NCBI GenBank assembly: GCA_963931925.1
Contig: OZ007571.1
Location: forward strand, 14,710,506 to 14,774,505
Length of the DNA stretch: 64,000 nt
DNA from: Onchidella celtica
Taxonomy: Eukaryota; Mollusca; Gastropoda; Systellommatophora; Onchidiidae
Direction: 5' to 3'
Shown: one piece after another, positions 1 to 13,064 of the stretch
Layout: each line of letters opens with the position of its first letter
How positions within the stretch are numbered: position 1 is the stretch's first letter
The notes under the pieces: generated by a model
Seen by the model: only the letters and a program-made list of their open reading frames with translations
Told to the model about the DNA's origin: nothing
The model's database searches: none
Program-made: the position numbers and the translations under genes

Positions 1-3000
1 GCATCCATTTGCTACCTAATATAATAATATGTACAATAACATGCACTGTGAGTTAGATTATATTAAAATGTTTAATTATTTTACTTTGAAAATATAGGAA
101 TTTCGATACCACCAAAATAAATTGGATCATTTTGTTTGTCTTTGTAAAATTGAATCACCTCTTAGTTTCAACGACCATGTTCCACAACTGTTTATTTCAT
201 GATTGTTATTACTTATGGTAAGATCTCATTCCAATTTTTTTTTTTTTGACGATGTTTTACAAGAAAAAGTCCCACCCAAACTACCCGTGTTTGAGCCACC
301 GCTATCGTCCATGATTTTATTTCTCTATTTCAGTTGTTATTTACTTGACAAAGCGTGCAATGAACCACCGTTAGAATTCTATTTTGTACATAGTGTTCTG
401 CATTTTCAACACTTCGGATATTCTTTACTCCATAATGTTTTTATTTTTGGTGAATTCCATACCAGTTTAAGTTGGGATATTTTCCGTATTTAAGTTGACA
501 AATTTGTGACAAAAACCTGTGTTCACTGCGATCTGTTACTATAGCTGTTATTATAACTCACCCTTGTGTTTTGTATCTTTACTGCTGTTTCTTTCTCAAT
601 TGTTTTCTGTCATCGTCTTTGTTATTGCCTGCATTGTTGTTGTTATTGCTATAATGACATGACAGTTAATATTATTTAAACGTTACTATCCCATCATAAT
701 GAGTAACTTGCATGTTTGAATATATAAATATTGTTACACTTCCATGTTGACGTTGCCACATAAGTTTCTCCATTCTATCCTTTATCCGATTAAAATGTAC
801 ATATAGAAGAATTTTTTATCATACTTTTAACTCACGTTTGTACAGAAGCCTACACTTAACTTCAGTATAGCTTTTTTCCACATCTTTTTATCTATCGTGG
901 GGAAGTTTACATTTAAAAGTCAAACCTAAGGGAGGGAGAGAGGGCAATATGAACATGCGAAATACACATGACATGCGATAACCACTTCCATGAGCGGCCA
1001 GGACGTGTAGACAGTCAGTTCTGTTCACAAGGCTGCAGGTGCATTGGATGTACAGACATTTTAAGACATGAATGCAGTACGAGGATCATAAAATCAAGAC
1101 TCAGGCCAGGCCATGGGGAGAGGAGGTGGGGGAAGGGGCCGGGGCAGATTGACCAGTCGGTATGGGAGTCAAATGACCGCCATTCTGAGAATCACTGCTT
1201 TATTAAAGAAATGAAATGGCACATGGAAAAATAAATGCTGGAATCCTGATTTTGACGTCAAGCTTTGATATTTTGATAGTTGTTTTTGTTGATGTGACCC
1301 TTTCTTCTTTCGTGTACGACGGTTTTCTTTTATAACCAACCTGAAGTCACGTGACCCAGTCATGTAGTAAACTTCAGTGCCCATCAGCCATAGCTGTGAT
1401 ATTGATCGACTATTTTTGTTTACATCTCTTGTTGTAATGTGATTTTGTTAATTGTATTAGTATTATTTTTATTATTTATATTACATTATTATCATTTATA
1501 TTACATTATTAATATCATTATCATTTTCTAAATCACTGATAACACAGTATTTAATGTTATCTACGGTATTTTTTATTCTACCATGACTAATGTCATATAA
1601 TTTCCATTTATTATATTAATTTTGTATTGCACTACGTCATTATTATTTTAATCATAATTTATCAGGTTTTGTTCATATATTTTTACGATAGAATGCAAAT
1701 CCTCGCTCTACTCGCAGATCTCTCATATCTTGGTAAAGTACTACATAACATGAGCAGGCTTCATGACCATCCTCCTGGTGTATTATACTTTTAAATGCCC
1801 TCAGCATTTCCCAGGTTTCTTGTTTTACACTTTAGCCATGCAACATTGCATTGTGTGCAAAAAAAAAAAAAAAAAGTTGAAGAATGCACCAGAGCTATTA
1901 CACCAAATGGCTGTTGATAAAACCTTGCATGTTTATTGAATCCAGTGTAAATTCCAATTTAGTTGTCTTTGTATTATATAACAATGATATTATGAGACTT
2001 GTTGCGAAAGAGATTACGTGAATACCATACTGTCAGAATTTAACTCTGTTTCTCGGGTGTTGTACAAGTTAATTGTTGGTTTGTGTCTTTTCAACTTCTC
2101 TAATCTGTGATTTTTCAAAGTCTGTGCACTCAGTAGACACTGTTCACCTTTCTTTTTTTCCAATATTTATTTTTATATTTTTCCAATAACATTCTTAAAG
2201 GTGTTAACAATGCCAGTAGCGATGACTGCAAATCTGGGAAACGAACCCCCGCCTTCCACTTTCACTTTCTTTTTGCTTTTTAATTAAACTTATTAAAGTT
2301 ACCTGATATCTATGAATTTCCCGAATTTTAATTTTTTTTTTACATATTCTATAAATTTTGTACCCAGCTCGTGGGTGTAAAGCTATCCCTCGATGCCTGT
2401 ATAAACTGCACAAATCGCTGAACCTTTCAGTTCACAAAACGGTCGAAATAATTGCTGCCCCTTTTGCGCCACAGATATCATTTCGCCTGCTCTCGAAATT
2501 ATCTTAACACTGTATAAGTTGTACATGTATAAAACACACAGATATTACTGTGTTGTAAGTGGAAAACGACTTTAGAGCGACATCGGACAGAGAAAAGTAA
2601 GCAGGGAGATAAAAAAGATACCATCAGTAAAACCTGTCACACAGTGGAAGAAGGTGCGAAATGCTTTCGTAGGCGAAGTATAAGGCTTCTGTAAGGATCA
2701 TGAGTGCAGGAAATCAAGGAATATGTACACGTATTTTGTTACAAATTCTAGGTATGAAAAAACAGGGAACAGGTGGTGGACTGGACTCAATCATACTGGC
2801 TCACGTCGATGTTGTTACTGCTGAATCTGTTTGTTGTAAATACATAAGAGGAGCAGCTGTTGGGGACAAGCATGGATGCAAAAATTAACTTTTTTTTTGG
2901 GGGGGTCGTTTTATTTCTGCTTCCAAATCTGTTTTTCCAGCTGAACTAATTATCAGACTCGCGTTTTCTTGCAAGAAGTAATTATAATTATGTCGAGTTG

Positions 3001-5274
3001 GGTGGCACGCGGGTGATGAAGATCGGCGGCTCCAATGCAACTACGACCCAAAGGTGACCGTTGGGGAACGCCTAGATTCATGAGTTGGGTTTGGTCCCAT
3101 CCCTGTTACAGTAGAAGAACTGAGGTCTTCCTTAGGGTCGCTGCCCTTAGCATTAAAATTTGCATCTGGTTCCTGTAGAAGTCAAAGGCCGAAACATTTA
3201 TTTGGCAGGAGTTCTCTCCTGAAGATTCCCAGTAGCTTGACTACCCCAAGAATTTCAATTTTTCAAGCCAGTGCTGGAAAATAATAAGTATGATAATAAT
3301 GACTTATGTCTGTGTTCGTGGCCGAGAACAGCATAGAGCTTCACAGGAAATGAAAATAGAATTTTTTAATGGCGGTGTAATGACTTTGTATCAGACAATA
3401 GGAGTAGCGGATTGTGGCAATTAAAACGAAATTTTGGAATGTGTTTGTGGTGAGACCTGCGGTCTGCAGACAAAACTGAAAGACGTTTGAGATAACGACT
3501 TCGTGATACGCGGGAGAAGTGGCACTGAGGTAAAAATGAACGCTGAAATGTGGCGAGACATTTAAAGGTATGGATACCTGTGGTTAGTCAGATCCCCGTG
3601 GCTGTTGTAAAATACACATAGAAAAAAGGCCATGGCTTGAGGCTTTTTTTTTTTTGAATAATAAATCGAATTGGTAGCAAGAGTGGGGGTGATACAGAAG
3701 ACTAAACGGACGGAGAAGGGAGGCTCTACTTAATTATTATGTTGTTATCATCATCCTCTTCATTGTGACTGTCCATGCTTTGCACTGTATAGTCTTTTCT
3801 CCAACGGCTGACAGATTGACATCAAACAAAAGAAGAACTGATCTGCACTAGGCTTTTGTCTAACCAAAAGCGACCACGGTGTGTTTATTGGCATGATTTC
3901 CCTGTCAGTCATAATGCCGTACATTAAAGTTTCAGCTTCGGTCTTTTGAATTTGACAAAACAACATCACGATATACTTATGGAGTATTTATCGAACCCTG
4001 ACAGAGTAGTGAGCCCGTGTGGGTGATTAAATGAATGCCATACAATTCAGTTATGAAATTTTCCATGAAATGGCTTTGCAGATATGTCATCTATCAAACT
4101 GGAGAAAGAGCCTGTGTCCTAAGGTTGACATTTCAGTGTCACTATCTTTACTTAATTCATAATAGTCTATTAGCTGTTTGTCCTTGCAGGACATTAGACG
4201 GTAGTATGTGCTGTCTGGATTAGAATTGGCTGTTTAGTTCCTGACAGTCCATGTCATCACAGAAGATTTCTCAAATCCCCAGGCTATCGTTTTTCTTTCA
4301 TCCTCTTATGTTGGGCCGCGGCTAGATGTTGATAGTCCCTGCTCTCTGCTCGATATCGGACACCTCCCGGGGGTCATCCTCCACCTGAAACAGAATGTCC
4401 ATGATTTTTCTTTCTTTTTTTTTTTTTTTTCACATCGACCTTATTGTGATTTCTCTCTCTGTATTTACCAATCTTCCCATCGCCCGAACACGCAGTATTC
4501 AGAATCATTTTGTTGCTCGCGGCTATGTGGCAAGATGAGATCATACGCTTTAGTGAAATAAATAAAAAACATCGTATTTAACAAGCGCCAATCATGAAAC
4601 ACCAAAAAGTTTTGAAATTTTTGTCTCTCGTGCCTCAGCCTATGGCTGTTGGCTCCGTATACCAGAAGCTTCTTTTTCAGTCAGTATATTTATGCTTTCA
4701 CTGCGTTGCACTACGTGAAGACATGCCCTCCGGAACTCACCCCTTTAGCACAGTGACTTGTATCTGAAAGGCATGTAGTTAGTGACAATGCAGTAAACTT
4801 ACATACCGTGCAAAGTAGAAGTTCACAGACTGCAAGAACCCGTACAGGTGTCGATTTATCATCTAGATATGAAATATTCTGGTCACAGTTTAATACAGCA
4901 AAGCAGTCTTTAATCAGGGAAAACGTACACCATCCCTAACATGCACGCTATACAGATGGCACCAACAGATTCTTAATTTACGCCAGTAGATTTTAATGTG
5001 CCTGATCAAACATTATGAATTCAAGTAATAGAAGTAGCGGAGAAATTGGAAAGGTTAAGAGTTGAAATCCTCAAGAATTTAATTATTTATCATTTCTTGC
5101 TTTCATCGGGCGATGGCTAGGGGGAAGAATCAATGAAAACTAGGGCGAGTTAATGATCTTTGTCTAACGCTTGGAAATATAATTCTCTCTGGGGAGCCGA
5201 CGTGGCTTAGGTGCTGTTTTACCTTTAATGGGGAGTTTTCACTTCAGTGGAGATCTATCCTGGAATTGCCATTC
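1..5274. other. Gene-poor AT-rich flank
   Basis: No exon or RNA gene is recognised. The sequence is AT-rich with scattered A and T homopolymers (for example 1860-1875 and 4414-4430). A more complex, GC-richer block at about 3000-3245 has the feel of an interspersed repeat, but I see no second copy here and cannot classify it. All open frames are short and lack family motifs. Confidence 0.5.
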
Positions 5275-5282
5275 TCTTAGAT

Positions 5283-5472
5283 CAGTGTTTCTCAAGGTGG
5301 AGCACACGCCTATGGGGCGTGGCACTATTTTGGCGGGGCGTGGGACTCCAGAGTTGGGGCTTTTTACATAGTAACATCGTGTGCTAATTTTGTCCGATCA
5401 TGGTGGGGCGCACATTGTTTTGTTTAAAAATTATGGAATGGGGCATGGAACAAAAAATGTTGAGAATCACTG
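5283..5472. mobile_element. hAT-type miniature inverted-repeat element, 190 bp
   Basis: The left end reads CAGTGTTTCTCAAGG and the right end, reverse-complemented, CAGTGATTCTCAAC. Such CAGTG-TTCTCAA ends are typical of hAT transposons. The element is flanked by a perfect 8-bp direct repeat, TCTTAGAT, at 5275-5282 and 5473-5480, the target-site length of hAT insertions. No transposase is encoded. The interior is GC-rich near the left end (GGGGCGTGG motifs). Confidence 0.9.
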
Positions 5473-5480
5473 TCTTAGAT

Positions 5481-7294
5481 GAGCTTCTACTTCAGAAAAC
5501 ATATTATTACTTGCGTCGTTTTTCACTGGATACAGACGCCAAGTGCAAAGACTGAGTAATTATAATCATGGAAACGAACATTTACTAATTGTTTAGGTTG
5601 ATAATTAATTGGGTATCGGAACCAAGCGTTTAAAAAAATACGGGAAAATTACCTCTGTAAAGGAAAGTCCATTTTCGTGAATGACATAATCATTGTCCAG
5701 TATTCTAACGCTTTGATATTGCAATTCTGATATTGTGCAAGGGTCCTCAAGGGCAAAGTGCCGACCTAATTTGATTTAGTCTGTGTTTCTGATTACTCAC
5801 TCTCTTTTGTATAACAGTAGAGGACGCAAAGGTTCTATCATTGTGAGACTTAGGTGTGGAAATAGGGGGACATTAAATTTGTCACACAAACACAGTCATA
5901 GGCACACACATACATACAAACACACACGCGGGCGTGGGTGTTGTTTTTTTTTTTTGGGGGGGGGGAGGACCTTATGTTAAAAAAGGTGTGGTTAAAAAAG
6001 GGAGGGAGGGGGGGGGCGAAGAGAGAGAGAGAGAATGCACGGCATACACTAGGTCAAATTATTTCGAATCTGCCTCGACTGTTCAAATACATAGATTCTT
6101 TCTCCCCTGAACATGAATGTCCCCATATGAAGGGGCTATTGCAGTTTGTAAGAAGGATAAAATAGAAAAAGACCGCAGTCACTTTTGGACTTTGTTCCCC
6201 TTCCTCTTATCTCTCTTCCCCCCCGCCAGCTATTTTTTTTTTCGCAAGACCATTAAAGGATTTCTCTTGGAAAACTGACCCATCCGTTATTAAACCCTGC
6301 AGCCAGGACTTGGGTGGCGGAGAGAGGGACGGGGAGGGCAGAAAGAGAAAATAATTATAATAATAAACACGACCGTCTCTGATGATAGAATTGAGTGTTT
6401 TTCTCCCGACTGGCGGTGTCATTTTGACCCTTCACTGCAGTGTTGAACACACAGGAAGGGCAGGAAAAGCTGCTGTCTATATCAGATAGCAAAGGTAAAA
6501 CACTGCATCAATGAAGTAAGATAGACTCTTAGATATTACATGTATAATCAAGCGATCCACATTGTTTTAGATGGAAGTTACGTTCCACCCATGCTGTCAT
6601 CTAGCTTTTAGTCATTAGTAAACAGACGCACTGGTCAACATTTAGGACAAGATGATAGATCAGACATGAGAGATATTAAACCTACCATCTATCTGCTGTC
6701 GTTCTTCTCGCCTTAACAACAATGATATTTCACTCCATTGCAAACACACTACAGTAATAAAGATTATGAATATCGACATGGTTGTCATCCGAAGACATCA
6801 GATAATTATTATAATTATATAAGACATGAAAATTTTTAATTTAATTGTTCCAGGGATGGGAAGGGCTGACACAAAAACTTCCTGAACTTCTGACATAACA
6901 TTTCACCGCCAACCACAACGCACCGTCGCTACTCATATATATGCCCAAATTATTAAAATTTAGGACATGTAAACTTTGTGTTTATGAACAGAATTGACAC
7001 TTCCCCCTTTGTACTGATTATGAATGAAAACAAAAGAGACAGAGACAGAGAGAGGAAAGTATATTATGAAGAAAATACAGATACCAGGAAATATCATGAG
7101 TATTTCCCGTTCTTGTTTTTCATTGTCTGCGCTTAAAAATCTTCATTACAACAATGATTATTCCTGTTTGTCTGTACCTCTAACAGTTGTTTAGGCTAGC
7201 TTTCACTCGTTATTTGTGACTGTAAGGATTGGTCCTAAACTACTGACATCGAAAGGCTCTGATTTTTTTTTTAAAAAGGAGGGCGGGGGGGGGG
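5481..7294. other. Intergenic, no gene seen
   Basis: Contents are a CA-rich stretch (about 5885-5935), T and G homopolymers (5943-5967), a GA-rich patch (6001-6034) and ordinary AT-rich sequence. No exon is recognised. Confidence 0.5.
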
Positions 7295-7482
7295 GGGACA
7301 TTTTGGCATATGGGCAACTTAGACCAAGTGACAAGTGACATGGGACATTTTAGAATATGGGCAACTTAGACCAAGTGACAAGTGACATGGGACATTTTAG
7401 AATATGGGCAACTTAGACCAAGTGACAAGTGACATGGGACATTTTAGAATATGGGCAACTTAGACCAAGTGACAAGTGACAT
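7295..7482. repeat. 47-bp tandem repeat, four units
   Basis: Units lie at 7295-7341, 7342-7388, 7389-7435 and 7436-7482. Units two to four are identical, and the first differs only by GGC for AGA near its start. Each contains ATGGGCAACTTAGACC and the doublet AAGTGACAAGTGACAT. The near-absence of divergence implies recent expansion. A poly-G run abuts the array on the left. Confidence 0.95.
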
Positions 7483-7549
7483 GGGACACATTTAGTGCAG
7501 TCTTACACTTGGTATTTTCTTCATCTTCTTTGTTTATTCGGTGCAAGTG

Positions 7550-7800
7550 AATTGATTGTTTTCCCAGCCTATCCAACAGAGAACGAAAGGTATGTCCGAC
7601 TCAGCAACCCCGGGGCAGTTGTGACACCTTGATATCCTGACTCTAATTCCACTTTATGGTCTCTGCCAGCGGGTAGTTTGGAGCCCATTTGGAGACTGGT
7701 TGCCTGCTAGAAAGGCCTTTACAAAGTTTGTTTGTCATTAGAAGCTTTTAATAAATCGCACGACGGCCTTAAGTGTGTCCCATTGCAAAGTCTTAGGGCA
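7550..7800. promoter_or_regulatory. Candidate conserved non-coding block
   Basis: A 250-bp stretch of balanced base composition and high complexity sits between low-complexity neighbours and has no useful reading frame. It contains homeodomain-like and TATGG/CATTTGG-type words. The call rests on texture only. A multi-species alignment would decide. Confidence 0.2.
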
Positions 7801-9248
7801 ATATACTAAAAGCTTTGCTATGCTAAATAGGCTGCTAACCATGCAGCTGTTAGGGTAACATGGTTGGTGGCCCACTAGACTGAGCAACACGCTATGTATT
7901 TTATTATATTTTGATCTTTTGACGATTAATGTTTACAAGACGTGGCAAAAAAAGTGAAGTTTTTCACAATTTGACTCAAAACTCTAGCTTATTATTGCTT
8001 TTTTTTTTTTTTTTCAACTTAAAACTGACAAAAATTTTGTAAAGCTCAGTCTTCCACTTTCAGCGTTCTGTTTCGTCTCTGAACGATACGCAGAAATCTT
8101 ACATTATTTAGTTTTCTGCTCACCTGGGGGTGTCCAATAGTAATTTTTCGTGACTTGTTTGAAATTAGCGTTTTCATTTGTTAAATTGGTTGGAGAGAAA
8201 CATTGAGAATACACTGGTTTTGTGGCCAGGTGTGAGGGAGAATTCAACTGATATGACTGTTAACCCAGTACGGTAATTGTCGAATCTACTTCTTATTATC
8301 GCAATATTTTGATCAGATTTTCATTGTAGGCTTCAAGCTGCTCCTATCTTAAGGAAAGATTGTTGTATGCCCAATAAAAACCACTATATTCCAATGGTCA
8401 AAATTTGGAGGGAGGAGACAAAAGGGGAGAGGGGGGGGGGGCGTGCTTCGTTGGTCATACTGGTGTAGAAATGACGTCAATGTTACACAGGCATCCAAGA
8501 TTTAGACCAGTCTTGACCTATTTTGACCAGCGATCAGGAGCGGGGATACATGGAAAGACGGGTGATGCTGGATGGAGAAAAAATGGAAAGGAAGATAGTG
8601 CGTGCGCCCTGCTCATTTCTTCTAAAGCATTTGGCTGAAATGAAAGGACATTGTTGTCCCCCAATTTTAAAAAAAAAAGAATTTTAATGGCTCTCCCACG
8701 TTTTTTTTTCTTTTTTTTGTTTTGTTTTGAAGTGGTGGCAGATATACAATATTTTCTGCTCAAGCTAAATGATTCATTTATAATTGTACAAAGAAGCAAT
8801 CGTTGCACTGTGAGCAATGGAATCTCTTCAATACTTCAACCTTCTAGTGTGCACCCACTGTAAAGGTAATGTGTGTAAAATACCAGGTACTGTACTCAAT
8901 TTCCATCACCTTCCATTCTGTAAGATATTACAACTTAACCCTTGTTTCTCATGTACTGCAAAATATATGTACATTTACTCCGTTATCTTGTGGTTATGCA
9001 TTTTTGTGATTATTGATTATTTCACTACAGAACCCCCCCCCCCCCTCTAGCTAGCTATCTATCTTTCGCTCTCTTCCCCCCCCCCCTCTCTCTCTCTTTC
9101 TCTCATGGTAAAATGACCTGTAAAGTCTATGAACTGTGAACATGTACAGAGATCATAAATTATTCGTTTTGTTGTATGGATGTCTCAGAAAATCTCGAGC
9201 ACTCCCCACCTCTCTCTCTTCTCTCTCTCTCTCCTCTCTCTCTTTCTT

Positions 9249-9280
<32 letters not shown>

Positions 9281-11143
9281 GCGACCTTGGTTCATGTTTG
9301 TTCCAACTCCACTTTTTTGCGCAACTGAGGAATTCGACGTTAAACGTTTTCGGGCTTTAGTGTTATGATAAGGACAGAGAATAAATCGGAGCTGTGAAGC
9401 AGCTTGATAAGTGCCACAACACGCATTATTAAGCAAGTGTCAGAGCGTACAATAATGTTATACCTGGTCTGCAAACTGAAAGATTTCCAGTTCCCCTGAA
9501 AGTGGGGACAGAACGAACAAGAACTGAAGGTCGCCATGGACCACTGCCCTCCAGGGCCCCATTTGAATTATTGGCAGATTTTCTTTTTTTCTTTTTTTTT
9601 TAATTCTGTGCTCTCCAGGGCGCGTCTTTTGTTTTCTTTTTAAAGAGGGCGGATATTATTAACGAAATGTGTGAGAGAATTTTTCTTTCCTTTAAAAAAA
9701 TGAAAATACAGGCTTTCAGCAACTGTTGGCACTCATAGATGTGTGGATTTTTTTTTTTTACACATTGGATTTCAAGTGCATACTCCGCTGGCTCATTCCA
9801 ACTGTGCAGAGGCGCAGTCGTTTGTACAGGAAGATTTGCGTGCGGGTGGTCTTTCTTCTAGTATTTAGCGGAGGAATGATTTTGCCACCAGCGGTGTTTG
9901 TGAATCTCATTAGCCAATTAGTCAATCATTACTTCCACTGCATTGCAGTTGTCATCATTCTTAATTAGTGTCTATTTAATTCATTATTCATTCGTCATTT
10001 TTCTTCCCTATACAATATATCTATCTACAACTTGTAATATTCGTATTTATTCACGTTATTGAGTAGTGCGGTTGCCTGTTTCCTCATGTTTGGACAGAAT
10101 GGTGTGTGTTGTTTTTTTTTTCTTCTCTACCATTTTGAGGTATTTTCGAATGTCTCCGACACTGAGGGTGATCAGCTTGTCATTGAAAAAGTTTGAAGTT
10201 GTTTTCTTGTATTTTTGTTGACAACCACCAACAACAAACAAAGATGCAATTTAAATAATTATGATATAATATATAATACTATTTGATTTTGTAAAATAAT
10301 GTTGTTTTTTGTTGATGTTGTTGTTCTTGTAGTTTTTTTCCCTGAAGACATGCCAAGTTTCTTAGGGATTAACGTGAACTTGGCACATGATTTTTACCCT
10401 CTCCCGATAAGTGCAGTTTTTGTGGGTGTAAATTTTATTTCTAGTTTGGCGGAGAAACGATAGCCAGCGTCACAAAAAACATAATGGGGGTATGATACAG
10501 GAGGAGGGAGGATGAAAGTTAGGGGGGGGGGGGGGATGTCCGTATTTTATTTCTGGTGTAAAATTTAAAATGTTCCACTTTGTGATTTATTGTTGTAGGT
10601 TAGAAACTGTAGTCTACTCATTCATAAAACTTTCGCCTGAGAGTAACTAACAGATTTCAAAATGTTACAGAACCAGAAAAGCCTGGTTGTATTTTCAAAA
10701 CAAATTCACCGCTGGCAGTCAGTGTTCATTTTTATTTTTTTCAATGCTGCTCAGGAAATTTAAGATTGAATGGAATTGAGATTGGTGGATGATTGGAGAA
10801 AATTTCCCAAATAAAATTGCTTTTTTCCCCTTATCTCAGGCGACTCCAGAAAGAACTCACATCAAATATCTAAAACGCCAAAGCAATATAATAATATTCT
10901 CATTATTTTCCCTTCACCATAATCAAAAATCACTGTTAGATGAATTCTGAATTAATTTGTTAATTTCGACAGTCATGGTACCTTTCTTTATCATCCATCA
11001 TATACTTTGCATAGTGGAAAACTAAAGTAAACACTTTCTATGCTCTGATCATGAGACACAGTAAATAATGCACTCTGCAGCATCTTCTACTGATTTGAAA
11101 TAGCAAGATATCGATCACTTTGGAGAGGCGATAGGGATCAGAT
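7801..11143. other. Intergenic, no gene seen
   Basis: AT-rich sequence with T, G and C homopolymers (7999-8016, 8430-8441, 9031-9043, 10504-10515) and pyrimidine tracts. Short open frames here are shadows of low-complexity sequence. Confidence 0.5.
9078..9280. repeat. CT-rich pyrimidine tracts
   Basis: Two CT microsatellites, at 9082-9104 and 9210-9280, are separated by about 105 bp of normal sequence. The longer one mixes CT repeats with CTTT steps. Confidence 0.9.
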
Positions 11144-11222
11144 TCGTCGGTTCAATGCAAGAAGTAATTATCCCCATTTTCACAAAGAAAGAGATTAATC
11201 ACTTCTTGCACTGAACCGACGA
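11144..11222. other. 79-nt pre-miRNA-like hairpin
   Basis: The left arm 11144-11172 (TCGTCGGTTCAATGCAAGAA...) pairs with the right arm 11193-11222 with about three mismatches and a small bulge, leaving a loop of 20 nt. Stem length and loop size resemble an animal pre-miRNA, although a fold-back mobile element is equally possible. A related 15-mer (GCAAGAAGTAATTAT) occurs at about 2972-2986 without the rest of the hairpin, which favours a repeat origin. Confidence 0.5.
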
Positions 11223-11983
11223 GATCATAACACTTAACAGTGCTTTGATTATTATTATTGTATGGAATCGCTCATCAAGAATAAAATGAAGTTCGAGATG
11301 AGAGCAAAAGGTGAGTCAATTCCTGCCCCACCCACCACACTTAATATTCACCCCGACCCCCGTCCTACTCATCACTGAATTCAATGATAATTAAGACTTA
11401 ATGAGACATGATGTGCTTGATTTGGGCACATTTTGCGTTAAAACATAGCTGACACTTGCACGGAATAAACTTATATCGAAACTCTTGTCTGAGAAGTTCT
11501 ATTTGTTCCTGCATGTATTAATAGTAGTCATTTCACCGCCAACCAATTCATATATAAATATAATTTATGTAACTGTGGATAATTATGCATGTACATATTT
11601 CTAAATATAGAAACGCCGTTTCCGTCCACATGGAAACACTCATTCTTTTTATTAACTGACGAATTTTTAACGTTTCTGTTTCCGTACACATGAAAACACA
11701 GCTTAAGTCGTATGTATTTGCGTTTGAGTATGAGACTCGAGCCTAATGAGTCGTTGCGTCGGTTTTGTGGACAGTGGGGTTTAAAGGGGATCTCGTGCAC
11801 TGCCTCTCCAGTTGATTCAAAAGAAAGTTTAAGTCTGATCCAAAACCGACGCCAAACAGACTCTATTCATTACGCTACATGGTAATGGGAAAGAAACTGA
11901 GACAGTTTGGTGAATTTAACGTAAGACAGCGCATCGCAATAGTTTTCCTATTCATTTCTCTATACTCGTCACATGCACATGGA
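11223..11983. other. Intergenic, with a short inverted repeat
   Basis: No gene is seen. GCGTCGGTTTTG at 11756-11767 recurs perfectly inverted at 11841-11852, and weaker complementarity extends outward, so the pair could form a 100-130 nt hairpin or be the ends of a small element. Confidence 0.45.
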
Positions 11984-12317
11984 TTCATTCATTCATCCAG
12001 CAACCTCCATGCATCCACCCATCCATTAATTTATCCAGCAATCTCCATCCATTCATCCATCCACCCGTTCATTAATTCATTCAGCAACCTCCATCAATCC
12101 ATCCTGTCATTAATTCATCCAGCATTCTCCATTCATCCATATCTATTAATTCATCCAACAACCTCCATCCACTGTCCTATGAATTCATCCAGCAATGCCC
12201 ATCCATCCAGTCATTAATTATGTTCATTCAGCAACGCCCATTCATCCATTCATTAATTCATCCAGCAATCTCCATGCATTCATCTATTCATTCATTAATT
12301 TATTCGCTCCTTCATGA
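11984..12317. repeat. CATT/CATC-rich minisatellite
   Basis: Degenerate tandem units combine (A)TTCATCCA, CAGCAACCTCCAT and CATTAATTCATCC in blocks of roughly 40-50 bp. An open frame across it is a product of the repeat and not a gene. Confidence 0.85.
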
Positions 12318-12439
12318 CTCAATCATCTCACTTATCTGTCAGCTACTATCTACACAGTCGCAGGCATGTAGTATTCACTCACTGATATAATTCCCTCCCA
12401 TTTTCAAAGAAATGACAAAACATGAACGTTCTGATCTTT

Positions 12440-12459
12440 TTTATTTACTTTGTTTTATT
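12440..12459 (-). terminator. Distal paired polyadenylation signals, candidate 3' end of eya
   Basis: Two AATAAA hexamers on the minus strand (12459-12454 and 12445-12440) are followed by a U/GU-rich stretch (TTCATGTTTTGTCATTTC). They fall where low-repeat sequence changes to a CATT-type minisatellite. If used by eya, the 3' UTR would be about 7.2 kb. Transcript data are needed to choose between this and the proximal site. Confidence 0.3.
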
Positions 12460-12844
12460 TATGAGTTAAATCTTTTTTTTTTCTTTACATGTAATACATT
12501 AAAGAACATGACATAAAAATGAGTTGTCTTTCTACAAAGAGGAACATGGCACCCTGTCTGCAAGTCTACATGTTGATCATGATAGACACAATTGGTCAAA
12601 CGTCACCTTGTTCGGCCACTGACATAATAATCATCTAAATATCTTCAGAAACTGCAACAGGGCAGTATTCCATTCACACCCAATACTCAGACAATTATAA
12701 AGACCCATCGCTTAATGTATGACATTTCAAAAAAATGACAAACATGCCAGTCATTACTATTTCATTTTCAAGTACAAATCACATCCCCTATATGGAAATT
12801 TTTTTTACAAATTGTGGGGTATTTGTCATGCTGTTGTATGTGAC

Positions 12845-13064
12845 AATTTGCCGATTTTGAGGTTTTGTCATAAAAGTGGTTCTCTCACTATGAATTTCAT
12901 TATATTGTATAAGTGTCATTCCAATCGGTTAAAACTTTTTCCAGATATGTGTTTGTGACGTAATGTTTTGTGTGTTTTTAACCCTTTGGCCTACCAAACT
13001 TCAATCCTCATTTTCTCGGGAAGGCAAAAATGCACAAACAACAATAGGGCCAAATACCCGACGA
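12845..13064 (+). repeat. Dispersed 220-bp repeat, copy 1
   Basis: It aligns colinearly in the same orientation with 59305-59525, for example TTGCCGATTTTGAGGTTTTG and CTTCAATCCTCATTTTCTCG in both. Divergence is roughly 15 per cent with one or two small indels. I see no terminal inverted repeats or target duplication, so the class is unknown. This copy lies in the possible 3' UTR of eya. Confidence 0.9.

Noticed and set aside
1012-1198. CAGTCAGTTCTG and TGAGAATCACTG as ends of a further hAT-type element
   Set aside because: The left end matches poorly and the 8-bp flanks do not agree.
3000-3245. Complex block resembling a SINE or other interspersed repeat
   Set aside because: No second copy in the window, no tRNA A/B boxes I can defend, and no target duplication.
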